64,000 nucleotides of DNA from Acanthochromis polyacanthus (GCF_021347895.1 NC_067136.1:5207066-5271065); one strand, 5' to 3'. Shown: positions 44,360 to 55,910, numbered from the stretch's first letter. Notes: generated by a model not told the origin, from the sequence alone. Made by a program: numbers and translations.

Positions 44360-45490
44360 GCCAGTGCAGGACCAGGTAGAAGTAGGGATAAGATTCACTC
44401 TCCCAGGGATGACTAGCTCTCCCAATACTTAGAATTACTGTTAGTCTTGTAAGGATATGACTCGCTCTCCTTACCCCAAAGGGAATAGCTTGTATATTCT
44501 AAGTAGTATGTTAATTGAAGGAAGTAGGAAAGTGGATGAAGGGCAAAAGTAAGTGTGTGTTTATGGTTTCTTAGAAGGGATTTTGTGTTTAGAGGGAACG
44601 TGGAAGTGAGTTTAGCAGAGGGGTTGAGGAAGTGTTTACTGGTCCTGTGATGAATATGGACAAGAATTATGGTTTTGTTGACTTAAGTAGAATTGATAAG
44701 TAGAAATGTGGCCCAAAGAATTAAAGGAACAGAGAATGGCCAAAGAGAAAATAAGAAGACATATAGAGATGGCCCAAAGAGTTAAAGGAACAGAGAATGG
44801 CCAAAGAGAAAAGAAGACATATAGAGATGGCCCAAAGAGTTAAAGGAACAGAGAATGGCCAAAGAGAAAAGAAGACATATAGAGATGGCCCAAAGAGTTA
44901 AAGGAACAGAGAATGGCCAAAGAGAAAAGAAGACATATAGAGATGGTCCAAAGAGTTGAAGGAACAGAGAATGGCCAAAGAGAAAAGAAGACATATAGAG
45001 ATGGCCCAAAGAGTTAAAGGAACAGAGAATGGCCAAAGAGAAAAGAAGATATATAGAGATGGTCCAAAGAGTTAAAGGAACAGAGAATGGCCAAAGAGAA
45101 AAGAAGACATATAGAGATGGTCCAAAGAGTTGAAGGAACAGAGAATGGCCAAAGAGAAAATAAGAGTGGGCCTGTGAAGAAAGAGTAAGCCAGTGTAGGA
45201 CCAGATGAGAAATAGGGATTTGATTTGCTCTCCCAGGGATGACTAGCTCTCCCAGTACTAGAAATTACTTGTGTGTTCCTGTTAGGATTTGACTAGCTCT
45301 CCTCACACCAAGGAATGACTTGTATTTCTTAGTAGGATGTTGACTGAAGGAAGTGTGAAAGTGAATTGTGTGGATAAAGTAAGTGTGTTTGAAAGAATTT
45401 AGGAAGGAATTTTACAAAGTGAACATGAGAGATTTTTTGCAGAATGACAGCGAATGGATTTACTGGTCCTATAAGTACATGTATGAAAAT
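44360..45490 (+). repeat. ERV leader: ~320-bp direct repeats flanking a 58-bp tandem array
   Basis: The segment 44360-44690 (CTCCCAGGGATGACTAGCTC, CTTGTAT..CTAAGTAG, TTTACTGGTCCT) recurs at 45175-45490. Between them (about 44709-45170) are about eight near-identical 58-bp units: CCCAAAGAGTTAAAGGAACA, GAGAATGGCCAAAGAGAAAA. No gag is recognised here. Confidence 0.85.
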
Positions 45491-46110
45491 TAGAAAAGTT
45501 ATTTTTAAAAAAATTAAAAATGTAAAGGAATTTTTTTTTTTAAATGAAAATTAAAATAAAAGAAAGAAAAGAAGCAAGCAACATGAAACAAAATGGTGGA
45601 GAAAAGACAGAAAAGTTGTCATAATGCTAAAGGATGAAAGAACTAAAAAAAAGAAGAAAAATCTCTACTGCTAAATAAATAGAATAAAAGAAAATAAGAA
45701 TTATAACTATTTGTGCACAAAAGAGCAAATATCAAAACATAGAGTAAAACTAGCACAATTTCAACAACACAACACAATGCAGAGCAAAGACAAGTCTTCT
45801 GAAAGAGCTATGGTAATCTGAAATGATTGAATAAAAAAATTACTTAAATGATCAAATGAATGTTATTTATGGTTTTGCAAGTTTTCATTATATTGGTGCT
45901 TGCCTAATGTTAGATGGGATTTAATATTTTCACTGTACTCTTAATGAAGACAACATGTAACATGTGAATTAAGATGATAATGTTTGTCTGAGTATCTCAC
46001 TACACAGGTGGACCAAAGCTGAGGACAAAGTGGCAGAGGAGCCTTCAGAGGAGGAAGTGAGGCCAAGGCTGAGATCTCACACCACAGACAAAGCCACACC
46101 AATAATATGT
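45491..46110. other. A-rich ERV interior, no gene recognised
   Basis: A-rich sequence where gag would be expected; no capsid or zinc-knuckle motif is visible. Confidence 0.4.
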
Positions 46111-47004
46111 GTCTGCAGCCGGATGCTGTACGAATACGACCCGCACGAATAATCCCCGCATGAATACGGCCCTACACTTCCGGTAAGTTTAGAGCACTTT
46201 TTAAAGAGAGCGCCACTTACCGAAAGCGGCACGAATACGCCCGCACGAATACGGCCCTACCGCAATTTACGTTTTACATTGGCGATTTCATTCAGAATAT
46301 ACTTACAACACAAAAGGATTATTCAAGGAGAATTCCCCGTTCATTTTAACCCCTGTAAGTTTTTCTACAGAACCGGAGGCTGCTCTTTCTGGACCACACA
46401 AAGTACGACATCATGTTCTTATTACAATGTCACAAGTTTTGAAAATATTCTTTTTATTAAGATAAAATATTAATGGAATCATCTGTAATGGCCTTTGTGG
46501 AGTCTAGATCTAACAGGAAAGAGACAAAACGCAAGGGCAACTCTTAAGACAGATATATATTTATGTTACATGATAATATGACATAAAAATAAAAGCTGCA
46601 CACACACACAAAAGTAAGTGAAGTCTATGACTCCCGCTGCAAAACGTCTGATCTCACTTCCTCCTGACAGACACACAGACATTAATAAGCATAAGTAGAT
46701 ATGGCACTGATTTATCTGATAAACTGTACATATTTCACTTATTTAATAAAAGATATTTTATTTGTAACATTTCAAGCCAATATTCTCCTTGAATAATCCT
46801 TTTGTGTTGTAAGTATATTTTGAGTGAAATCACTAATTTAAAACATAAATTGCGGTAGCGCCGTATTCGTGCGGGCGTATTCATGCAGCCTTCGGTAAGT
46901 GGCGCTCTATTTAAAAAGTGCTCTAAACTTACCGGAAGTGTAGGGCCGTATTCATGCGGGTCGTATTCGTGCGGGTCGTATTCGTGCAGCATCCGGCTGC
47001 AGAC
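46111..47004. mobile_element. Inverted-repeat DNA element nested in the ERV
   Basis: 894 bp, starting GTCTGCAGCCGGATGCTG and ending CAGCATCCGGCTGCAGAC. The arms are ~230 bp, with repeated ACGAATACGRCCC words and ACTTACCGNAAG blocks in both. No transposase is seen. This is a long-TIR MITE of unknown superfamily, inserted after the provirus formed. Confidence 0.8.
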
Positions 47005-47488
47005 ATACACTTCTCAGCCACACTTCACCCTTCTGAAACAAAGGCTTTGAGAACCGCACTTATTGTGGTAGTCCAAATCAATGAGTAAGAAACTGCCCAT
47101 GAAAATTTACCAAAACTGAACCAAAACCCTGCCTATGGCACCTCCATTAAACAGTCAGAGGAGAACCAACAATCTCCACAGCACAATCTCTAAAGATACT
47201 AGGACTGCGACCAAATTGAAACAATTACGATTTAAGGTCTACTATTTCAATTGGCAAAGATAAATAAAGAACTGCATTGTTCTATAGAGTGAAAATCTCA
47301 CTGACCTGAGATCATCAAAGGAAACTAGAAGCTGTGGGGGTTGGAGGGATTTCCATGTGTTAACTTGTCTCTGATCCTTTGTTATCTGTAGGTCCTTTCA
47401 CTGAGAGCGTGCCCAGCCTCACATCTTCACACTCTTTCTTACCTTTCTGTGTTTCATTGCATGTGCATCTAAATCACATTCTGACCAG
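47005..47488. other. Decayed ERV interior
   Basis: Probably derived from pol by position; I see no motif good enough to name. Confidence 0.3.
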
Positions 47489-47700
47489 ACTAACCCAGAT
47501 TTCATTTTCTACTCTGATGCAGCTTATAGACAAAATGGAGTGCCATAGACAGGGTATGCAATTTGTGTTAATTTCAAAATTATTCAAAGTGCCACCCTGC
47601 CACCCTCCAGCTCCACCCAAGTAGCTGAGTTACATGCACTGATGAGAACTTGTCGCCTAGAAGAAGGTAGAACTGTTGCAATCTAGACAAACCTTACAGA
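47489..47700 (+). pseudogene. ERV pol remnant: RNase H
   Basis: The frame reads DFIFYSDAAYRQNGVP, an in-frame TAG, TGYAICVNF, then SSSTQVAELHALMRTC and a basic tail, the order of a retroviral RNase H core (Asp and Glu positions visible). The frame carries at least one stop and no flanking RT is recognisable. Confidence 0.65.
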
Positions 47701-48084
47701 CATCAGGCATTGACTAACTTTGTTTATTCTACTGAGGTTGCCCTCACACAAGAGAGCACTGATGTAGAAGAGAACAGGTTAGGGACCCCTCCATGTAAAT
47801 ATGTAAATAGTTGGTGTCTGCAATGTCGGCCGCATTGTGGACCCCACATTTTAGACAATGTAGTTTTTAATTTTACTCTTATTTTTGTAAGAATTTTTCA
47901 CCATGTCATATATTTGTTCTTTATTTGTATTTAAAAAAAAAATTTGACAAGACAAGCCAAAAAGACAGTATAACAAACTGTTTACAGAACTCTGTTGCAT
48001 CCAGCCTCACTGACAATATCACCAAGATCTATCCCAACCAGGCAAAAGTTGTCCAGTCTTTTTCCAGTGACAGACTGCAGCACA

Positions 48085-48240
48085 GTAAATAACTAGAAGA
48101 GTGGGACCTCATCAGAGTTCCACCAGAAGACATCCTGAACTCCTGCTGGTCTGAACCACACAACATCCTTGTCACCACCAACACAGCATCACGGTGTGAA
48201 AGGACACACCTGACCACAGACGACGTCAAGAGGACAGCTT
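48085..48240 (+). pseudogene. ERV pol remnant: integrase C-terminal end
   Basis: A scrap reading EEWDLIRVPPEDI, CWSEPHNILVTTNTASRCE resembles the C-terminal domain end of retroviral integrase (the WSxPxxVLLTTxTA-type pattern). It sits just upstream of the env region, as expected. Short and low confidence. Confidence 0.45.
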
Positions 48241-48334
48241 CCCCACCTCCACCAGAGATCAGCAGGAGGGCTCATCACCACAGGGGTCCTCTTCCTCATC
48301 ACCTGTGGAGACCTAGAACGCTGGGTCCACCCTT

Positions 48335-48600
48335 CAATAGAGCTTTGTCATCAGTGGAGCAGCGCAGGACACCGGAGTCCCAGAAGCAGACGTACGACAC
48401 CTACAGCAGACAGAACTACAGGGGAGCAGGACATCGGAGTCCCAGAAGCAGACGTACGACATCTACAGAACAACAGGGGAGCAGCGCAGGATACCGGAGT
48501 CCCAGAAGCAGATGCAGGACACCCAGTGCACAGGAGCAATGTGCATGCTGGAGTTCCAGGTTCAGATGTCACACACATAAACGAAGTACATCACAGACAC
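48335..48600 (+). repeat. ~66-bp tandem repeat before env
   Basis: Three copies of GGAGTCCCAGAAGCAGA with flanking GGGAGCAGCGCAGGA-type sequence. The Arg/Ser-rich open frames here follow from the repeat. Confidence 0.7.
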
Positions 48601-48674
48601 CACAAACGTGAGGCTGCAGTACACACTGAGAGGAATGTACTACAGACATCAGCACAAAAGAAGGATGTCCTCTG

Positions 48675-49118
48675 ATGGCTTTACCTGCAACCCCCTGTGA
48701 CATGTGCCAGTTATTACGATCCCTCAGCTCAGCACATGGACATTGTACCTGTCCCAGTGCAACACAAACTAGACAGCTATTCTGCAAACAAGAAGACACA
48801 ACTTGTTATTCCTGTGACGGCTCTCCTGAGCCCCTCACCCTTACAAAGGTTCCCAAGACATTTCAATGGTGCATCAAAGGCACTGGGACCATCCATGCAG
48901 GCACATCCCAGTGTGACTCTGTATACCCATTGTCAGAAAGACCAATGGTAAAATCCAAAGATGATGTGCAATCAGACCAACATACCATTGACCACACTAA
49001 TTTCATTGACCAATATAAACACCTTGCCAAAATAACCAATAGTTGCTCATTCCCTTTGTCAAAAGGATTATACTGGATTTGTGGCATGAAGGCCTATGAA
49101 TTTTTACCAAAGCCATGA
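48675..49118 (+). pseudogene. ERV env surface subunit remnant
   Basis: A Cys-rich open stretch of ~147 codons contains TTCYSCDGS, a YKHLAK region and GLYWICGMKAYEFLP, the latter typical of the distal surface subunit of fish gammaretrovirus-like envelopes, as I recall. A frameshift/stop near 49118 breaks it before the transmembrane subunit. The start is missing or unclear. Confidence 0.6.
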
Positions 49119-49232
49119 TCTGGTATGTGTGGTCTGGGTCATGTGATACCAGCCATGAGAGTCCTTACATTGCCAGATGAGGCCATCATTGTTAAGAGAG
49201 ATCTATCTACACACTCACACAAACACAATGGA

Positions 49233-49630
49233 CAAGATTCTTTGGTGCACTCATTCCAACCTATGGAGTGATGTCATCTCTTGACCAAAACCGAGATCTT
49301 TCTCATGCTGTAGAAGATCTTGCAAACTCCACCGCATCTGGTATGGCCATGTTGTCACAAGAAATGACTGCTGTCAGAATGATGACATTACAAAATCGGG
49401 ATGCACTAGATTTCATATTGGCATCACAAGGAGGAACATGCGCCATCGTTGGAGCCGAGTGTTGCACTTTCATTCCTGATCACCATGTCACCATACAGGA
49501 AATAAGTGATCACTTGAGCAACATTGCAAGGACATTACACCAAACTGTTTCTACTGGATTATTTGACTGGATTAAGAAGGAAATAGGAATACTGGCTTAC
49601 ACAATTTTGAATTTATATTGCTTGGTTTGA
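49233..49630 (+). pseudogene. ERV env transmembrane subunit remnant
   Basis: Encodes LQNRDALDFILASQGGTC, continuing to a CX6CC motif followed by FIPD: the heptad/immunosuppressive-domain and disulphide region of gammaretrovirus-type transmembrane proteins. A Trp-containing membrane-proximal stretch follows (LFDWIKKE), then a short truncated hydrophobic anchor ending at TGA 49628. It is separated from the surface part by frame breaks, so no functional envelope is made. Confidence 0.8.
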
Positions 49631-49791
49631 TTATTTTATCACTATTAGTCTTGTGATTTTGTTTTAAATGTCTCTGTAAATCACTCACCACCAGAACTAC
49701 CACTACCAATATGTACTCCACAGAAATTCAGCCGATTTCAACAGTACAAGAAGAGAACCCTGATTATTTGTGTAACATGGAAATTGATTAA

Positions 49792-49792
<1 letters not shown>

Positions 49793-49848
<56 letters not shown>

Positions 49849-49849
49849 C
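49793..49849. repeat. (CA)n-(GA)n microsatellite
   Basis: Pure CA run followed by GA run, just upstream of the 3' LTR. Confidence 0.95.
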
Positions 49850-49879
49850 ACTCGCAAAAAAAAAAGAAAAAGTGTGGAT

Positions 49880-50305
49880 TGATGGAGAAATAGCCCGCAT
49901 ATTGTCACTACTGTTACATGTCACCAGACTCATTCTTTGATACAGATGCCATACCCCTCTTACCTCCTGTTATCACACCTTTCTGCCATACCCCCGTCTT
50001 ACCTCCTGTTACCTAATTGCCCTTTTGTTCTGTTGTTTTACATTTATTTACAACTCCCTCCTAATCCTTTTATCCATCCTCTGAGATGTCCCTTTTGTCT
50101 TATCCTCTGTATTTGCATACAGCCCCTCCCTACCCTTTGATCCATCTTCTGACATTCCTATAAAATGTGTGCCCTGAAAATGTTCTGGGTCGGCTTACCT
50201 TCACAGGCTCATGCTCTGTGTTGGTAAGCCCACCGTATGCCGGAATACCAATAAACAACCCACTACAGCAAACTTTGCAGAACCTAGAGTGAAATTTCTT
50301 CAACA
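49880..50305 (+). repeat. ERV 3' LTR
   Basis: TGATGGAG...TTCAACA. TATAAAA at 50159 and AATAAA at 50250. Direct copy of 43610-44037 with scattered substitutions, so the insertion is not very recent. Confidence 0.92.
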
Positions 50306-50315
50306 CAGCTAACCC

Positions 50316-50850
50316 TGGACGACCTGCTGGACAATGAACCTGCTGGACCATGAACCTGCTGGACCATGAACCTGCTGAACCATGAACCTTCTGGACCATG
50401 AACCTTCTGGACCATGAACCTGCTGGACCATGAACCTCTTGGACCATGAACTTGCTGGACCATTAACCTTCTGGACCATGAACCTGCTGGACCATGAATC
50501 TGCTGGACCATGAACCTTGTGGACCATGAACCTGCTGGACCATGAACCTGCTGGACCATGAACCTTGTGGACCATGAACCTTCTGGACCATGAACCTGCT
50601 GGACCATGAACCCTGTGGACCATGAACCTTGTGGACCATGAACCTGCTGGACCATGAACCTGCTGGACCATGAACCTTCTGGACCATGAACCTGCTGGAC
50701 CATGAACCTTGTGGACCATGAACCTGCTGGACCATGAACCTGCTGGACCATGAACCCTGTGGACCATGAACCTTCTGGACCATGAACCTTGTGGACCATG
50801 AACCTGCTGGACCATGAACCTGCTGGACAATGAACCTTCTGGACCTTGAA
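50316..50850. repeat. 16-bp minisatellite
   Basis: About 33 tandem copies of a unit like AACCTGCTGGACCATG. The common variants are CTTCTG, CTTGTG and CCTGTG at one position. Because 16 is not a multiple of 3, all three minus-strand frames read the same 16-residue peptide in different phase. The long overlapping ORFs are artefacts. Confidence 0.95.
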
Positions 50851-50920
50851 TCTTCTTCACCGACCCGTTTGAGATCTCACCTCCTTGGTCTTCACGCTGA
50901 TGATGACATCCAACATTGTG

Positions 50921-51830
50921 CCGAATCCGAATCCGAATCCGAATATTTATTGTCATTGTCACAAGGACAACAAAATTACACTTGGAGCATCCGTACAGCA
51001 GAGTTGACAAGTGCAAAAAAAAGACCTCACAGTAATAAATCTCATAAATAGCCCTGTACAAAAAAAACCCCCACAATAATAAATACTAAATACCGTAAAT
51101 CACCCAGTGCAACAAAGACATAACCGTTGGGGAAGAAGGATCACGAGAGAGGGGAGTGGTGAATAGTGACATTCTGCAACTATGCAAACCAGTTCAGATT
51201 TATAATTGGTGGATATGGTTATTGTCCGTGAGAATGGGGGAGCAGAGAGGGGAGAGGGGCAGAGTTGAGTAGCCTCACAGCCTGTGGATACAGACTGTTG
51301 GCCAGTCTTGCAGTTTTGGCCTGTATGGACCTGTACCTTCTCCCTGAAGGCAGCAGGTGGAAAAGGTGGTGAGCAGGATGGTGCTGGTCCCGCCTGATGT
51401 TGCGCACTCTCCTCAAGCAGCGGACGGAGAAGATGGTGCTGATCTCAGGGAGAGTAGTTCCAATAATTCTCCCAGCAGTATTCACCACCCGCTGGAGAGC
51501 CTGTTGGTCAGCCTTAGTGCAGCTGGAGAACCACACTAAGAACCCATACGTCAGAACACTGTTGATGGCACAGTTGTAAAAGTTCACCGTCAAAGGTCTG
51601 GGGATGCGAATGCTCCTCAGCTTCCTCAGGTAATAGAGGCGTTGTTGTGCCTTGCCCACCGCTGTGGCAACGTGGTCACTCCAGCACAGGTCCTCAGTCA
51701 GTGTTACTCCCAGGAGAACCTGGAGGCTTCTTCCATGAAGTGAAGCTGGAACATCTGGTGACCGAGAGAAGTTCAAGGAGAACACGTAGGTAAAGAACAT
51801 GAGAACAATCCTGGTTTCTGCTGAGGACGA
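50921..51830 (-). mobile_element. 5'-truncated LINE (CR1/Rex group) 3' end
   Basis: The minus-strand frame (51800 to 51219) encodes the C-terminus of a reverse transcriptase ORF: LLGVTLTEDLCWSDHV, GKAQQRLYYLRKLRSIRIPR, VLTYGFLVWFSSCTKADQQA, and HHLFHLLPSGRRYRSIQAK. The 3' UTR runs to ACAATGACAATAAATATTCGG and (ATTCGG)n at 50921-50945, a simple-repeat tail. It is a different family from 42310-43093. Confidence 0.85.
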
Positions 51831-52583
51831 GAACTTTTAGAAGTTCAGATGTTCTTTACTAAAGTACTGATCTAGAAAAGAACCACAACAACATCTGCTG
51901 ACAGTCAGACTTGGAGACTCTGGACCATCAGACAGAACCAGAGGTCTGGATCAGGAGCTGCACATCCAGACAAAAAGAACCACATGATCAGATGTTCTTC
52001 TGCTGGACTCCTATCAAGCTGGAGGTGGTGAACTCTGCGTCCCAGATCTAAAGCACCAGGATGTTCTCCTGCATCCGGTCTGTCAGAACATTCATCATGG
52101 TCTAGTTCTAGCTGGGTTATTTCTGTCATTACTGCTCAGGTTTAATGAGAGTCCATCCTGGACCTGAGGAGAACATCTGACGGATTCTCATGGAACCAAA
52201 CTGAGTTCTTTGAGGCCTTTCATGGAGTTTATTAGAGAAGAACTTAGATGAACAGTTTGATACACAAACGGTTCCACATCAGAGTCTTGACAGAATGCAG
52301 GAAGGAAAAGATGAAGCGTGCGGTGTGGAATGCAGAGCGGCATCATGGGAAACGTAGGAAACCCCACCTGGAGGAGCAGCAGGTCAGGAGACAGCACAGC
52401 GACATCACTTCCTGTCTGAACAGTGGCAGGAAGGTGGCAACAGGAAGAGGAAGCTGCTGCCGTGGCCACAGGGCGGGGTCAGAGGTCACATGGGGGGAGG
52501 GTGGGCGGGACCTGTCGGCTGTTACTATGGAGACGACAGAGTGACAGAGGAGAGAAAGTTTCAGCTGTTAGTGTTAATATATA
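51831..52583. other. Gene-less stretch
   Basis: Unique-looking sequence with ORFs of under 100 codons lacking motifs (52248-52544 is basic but unrecognised). Confidence 0.35.
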
Positions 52584-53167
52584 CCAACACGGTCTCACGG
52601 GGATTCGTGAAACTGTTACGTAAATTTTTTGTTTCTTTTTCGTGCGCACCAACACGATTTCGTCATGTTTTTCGTGCCGCTCACCACGAAATGTTTTTCG
52701 TGTTGCTCACAACGAAACCCGCTGTGGTAATCACAGCTGAAAGTGGTTTATACCAGCGGATTCATGACGATCTAAGCTGTCCATCGGCGTATACTGCTTG
52801 TGTGATCGCGTTTGCGGCCGCCGGCCGCCGGACATTCTTGAAATTCCTATGCAAATTGGTAAGTGTACCACCGGCTTATGGTTAGGTTATGGTTAGGTTA
52901 TGGTTAGGATTATGGTTAGGGTTATGTTTAGGGACGATGTCATGCAAAATAAAGCGTTGGATTCGCCATGGTTTTACATTAAAAATATAATACACACATT
53001 CGTTTGAAATACGTTCTGGGTGGCACGAAAAGTCCGCCGTTTAAAATACATTGGTGCGCATTTCGTGGTGAGCGGCACGAAAAACATGACGAAATCGTGT
53101 TGGTGCGCACGAAACCGAAACAAAAATTTACGTAACAGTTTCACGAATCCTCGTGAGATCGGGCTGT
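52584..53167. mobile_element. TIR element with telomere-like core
   Basis: Arms of about 115 bp are inverted. The left has TCTCACGGGGATTCGTGAAA, then CTGTTACGTAAATTTTT and GCACCAACACGATTTCGTCA. The right has the complement (AGTTTCACGAATCCTCGTGA). The centre holds a GGTTATGGTTAG array (52879-52935). No transposase is seen; flanking TATA may be a target duplication. Confidence 0.75.
52879..52935 (+). repeat. Degenerate telomere-like GGTTAG/GGTTATGGTTAG repeat
   Basis: Five to six imperfect units. It lies inside the TIR element, so it is probably part of that family rather than a telomere scar. Confidence 0.7.
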
Positions 53168-53261
53168 ATATACACCACCCTCTGGCTCCGCCCCCTCAGA
53201 CCTCCAGGACAACCACTGATCCAACAGGAAACACATGAGGTTCCACAGTTCCTGAGCAGAA

Positions 53262-55072
53262 CCTGTAGCAGAACTCTACAGTAGTACAGTAGTGGAAGTC
53301 TACAGTAGTACAGTAGCAGTACTCTACAGTACTACAGCAGCAGTACTCTACAGTAGTACAGTAGTAGAACTCTACAGTTGTACAGTAGCAGTACTCTACA
53401 GTAGTACAGTAGTAGAACTCTACAGTTGTACAGTAGCAGTACTCTACAGTAGTACAGTAGTGGAACTCGACAGTAGTACAGTAGTGGAAGTCTACAGTAG
53501 TACAGCAGCAGTACTCTACAGTAGTACAGTAGTGGAAGTCTACAGTAGTACAGTAGCAGTACTCTACAGTACTACAGCAGCAGTACTCTACAGTAGTACA
53601 GTAGCAGTACTCTACAGTAGTACAGTAGTAGAACTCTACAGTAGTACAGTAGTGGAACTCGACAGTAGTACAGTAGTGGAAGTCTACAGTAGTACAGCAG
53701 CAGTACTCTACAGTAGTACAGTAGTGGAAGTCTACAGTAGTACAGTAGCAGTACTCTACAGTACTACAGCAGCAGTACTCTACAGTAGTACAGTAGCAGT
53801 ACTCTACAGTAGTACAGTAGTAGAACTCTACAGTAGTACAGCAGCAGTACTCTACAGTAGTACAGTAGTAGAACTCTACAGTAGTACAGCAGCAGTACTC
53901 TACAGTAGTACAGTAGTGGAAGTCTACAGTAGTACAGTAGCAGTACTCTACAGTACTACAGCAGCAGTACTCTACAGTAGTACAGTAGCAGTACTCTACA
54001 GTAGTACAGTAGTAGAACTCTACAGTAGTACAGTAGTAGAACTCTACAGTTGTACAGTAGCAGTACTCTACAGTAGTACAGTAGTAGAACTCTACAGTTG
54101 TACAGTAGCAGTACTCTACAGTAGTAGAACTCTACAGTAGTACAGTAGTGGAACTCGACAGTAGTACAGTAGTAGAACTCTACAGTAGTGCAGTAGTGGA
54201 ACTCGACAGTAGTACAGTAGTAGAACTCTACAGTAGTACAGTAGCAGTACTCTACAGTAGTAGAACTCTACAGTAGTACAGCAGCAGTACTCTACAGTAG
54301 TACAGTAGTGGAAGTCTACAGTAGTACAGTAGCAGTACTCTACAGTACTACAGCAGCAGTACTCTACAGTAGTACAGTAGCAGTACTCTACAGTAGTAGA
54401 GTAGCAGTACTCTACAGTAGTACAGTAGTAGAACTCTACAGTAGTACAGTGGCAGTACTCTACAGTAGTAGAACTCTACAGTAGTACAGCAGCAGTACTC
54501 TACAGTAGTACAGTAGTAGAACTCTACAGTTGTACAGTAGCAGTACTCTACAGTAGTACAGTAGTAGAACTCTACAGTTGTACAGCAGCAGTACTCTACA
54601 GTAGTACAGTAGTGGAACTCGACAGTAGTACAGTAGTAGAACTCTACAGTAGTACAGTAGCAGTACTCTACAGTAGTAGAACTCTACAGTAGTACAGCAG
54701 CAGTACTCTACAGTAGTACAGTAGTGGAAGTCTACAGTAGTACAGTAGCAGTACTCTACAGTACTACAGCAGCAGTACTCTACAGTAGTACAGTAGCAGT
54801 ACTCTACAGTAGTAGAGTAGCAGTACTCTACAGTAGTACAGTAGTAGAACTCTACAGTAGTACAGTGGCAGTACTCTACAGTAGTAGAACTCTACAGTAG
54901 TACAGCAGCAGTACTCTACAGTAGTACAGTAGTAGAACTCTACAGTAGTACAGTAGCAGTACTCTATAGTAGTAGAACTCTACAGTAGTACAGTGGCAGT
55001 ACTCTACAGTAGTAGAACTCTACAGTAGTACAGCAGCAGTACTCTACAGTAGTACAGCAGCAGTACTCTGGT
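53262..55072. repeat. 1.8 kb minisatellite (TACAGTAGTACAGTAGTAGAACTC type)
   Basis: Long array of 24-27 bp units built from CTACAGTAGTACAG plus AGTAG/AGCAG variants and either AACTC or TACTC, with higher-order recurrence (for example blocks recurring every ~190 bp). The 282-codon open frame at 53292-54140 (VLYSSTV repeats) is low-complexity and not taken as a gene. Confidence 0.95.
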
Positions 55073-55214
55073 AAACATTGTCAGTGTTTCTAAGGTGTCT
55101 CCAGGATAAAAACTGAACTACAGCAGATTCTCTAGTTTTTTCACTTTTTATTTAGACTCTTAGAAAGAATGTGGGAAACAGCTGGAACTGTTTAGACTGT
55201 TGTCATTAAATCCT

Positions 55215-55910
55215 CTATAGGAAACTGTTAGTGTAGCTTAACACAGAGACTGGAAGCAGACAGAAACTGTTAGCATAGCTTAGCACAAAGACTGGGAGCA
55301 GTGGGAAACTGTTAGCATAGCTTAGCACAAAGACTGGAAGCAGAGGGAAAACGTTAGCATAGCTTAGCACAAAGACTGGAAGCAGAGGGAAAGCATTAGC
55401 ATAGCTTAGCATGAAGACTGGAAGCAGAGGGAAAGTGTTAGCATAGCTTAGCACAAAGACTGGAAGCAGAGGGAAATGTTAGCATAGCTTAGCACAAAGA
55501 CTGGAAGCAGAGGGAAATGTTAGCATAGCTTTGCACAAAGACTGGAAGCAGAAGGAAAGTGTTAGCATCGCTTAGCACAAAAACTGGAAGCAGTGGGAAA
55601 GTGTTAGTGTATCTTACCACAAAGACCGGAAACGCAGGGAAACTGTTAGCATAGCTTAGCACAAAGACTGGAAGCAGAGGGAAATGTTAGCATAGCTTTG
55701 CACAAAGACTGGAAGCAGAAGGAAAGTGTTAGCATAGCTTAGCACAAAAACTGGAAGCAGTGGGAAAGTGTTAGTGTATCTTACCACAAAGACCGGAAAC
55801 GCAGGGAAACTGTTAGCATAGCTTAGCACAAAGACTGGGAGCACAGGGAGACTGTTAGCATACCTTAGCACAAAGACTGGAAGGAGAGGAAAACTGTTAC
55901 CATTGCTTAG
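55215..55910. repeat. 41-42 bp minisatellite
   Basis: About 16 imperfect units of GTTAGCATAGCTTAGCACAA + AGACTGGAAGCAGAGGGAAA. A longer block (about five units from AAATGTTAGCATAGCTTTGC) is duplicated at ~55500 and ~55680, showing higher-order duplication. The array is cut at 55911 by the Gypsy LTR. Confidence 0.95.

Larger units (their letters stand above)
43610..50305 (+). mobile_element. Endogenous retrovirus, internally deleted and decayed
   Basis: Two LTRs of about 427 bp in direct orientation flank a 5.8 kb interior, with a CAGC duplication at both outer edges (43606-43609, 50306-50309). Directly after the 5' LTR is a tRNA-His-type primer binding site. The interior has a repeat-rich leader, scraps of pol (RNase H, integrase end) and a broken env. 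Gag and most of pol are not recognised. A separate inverted-repeat element is nested at 46111-47004. The copy is clearly defective. Confidence 0.9.

Noticed and set aside
44782..45036. 84-codon minus-strand repeat ORF in the ERV leader
   Set aside because: Encoded by the 58-bp tandem units; unit length is not a multiple of three.
44700..45180. Possible CRISPR-like array
   Set aside because: Units are contiguous 58-bp tandem repeats without unique spacers, in a eukaryotic ERV leader.
50284..51076. Overlapping repeat proteins on the minus strand
   Set aside because: Same 16-residue peptide in all three frames; a product of the 16-bp repeat.
53292..54140. 282-codon VLYSSTV repeat protein
   Set aside because: Follows entirely from the minisatellite; no start context, domain or flanking gene structure.
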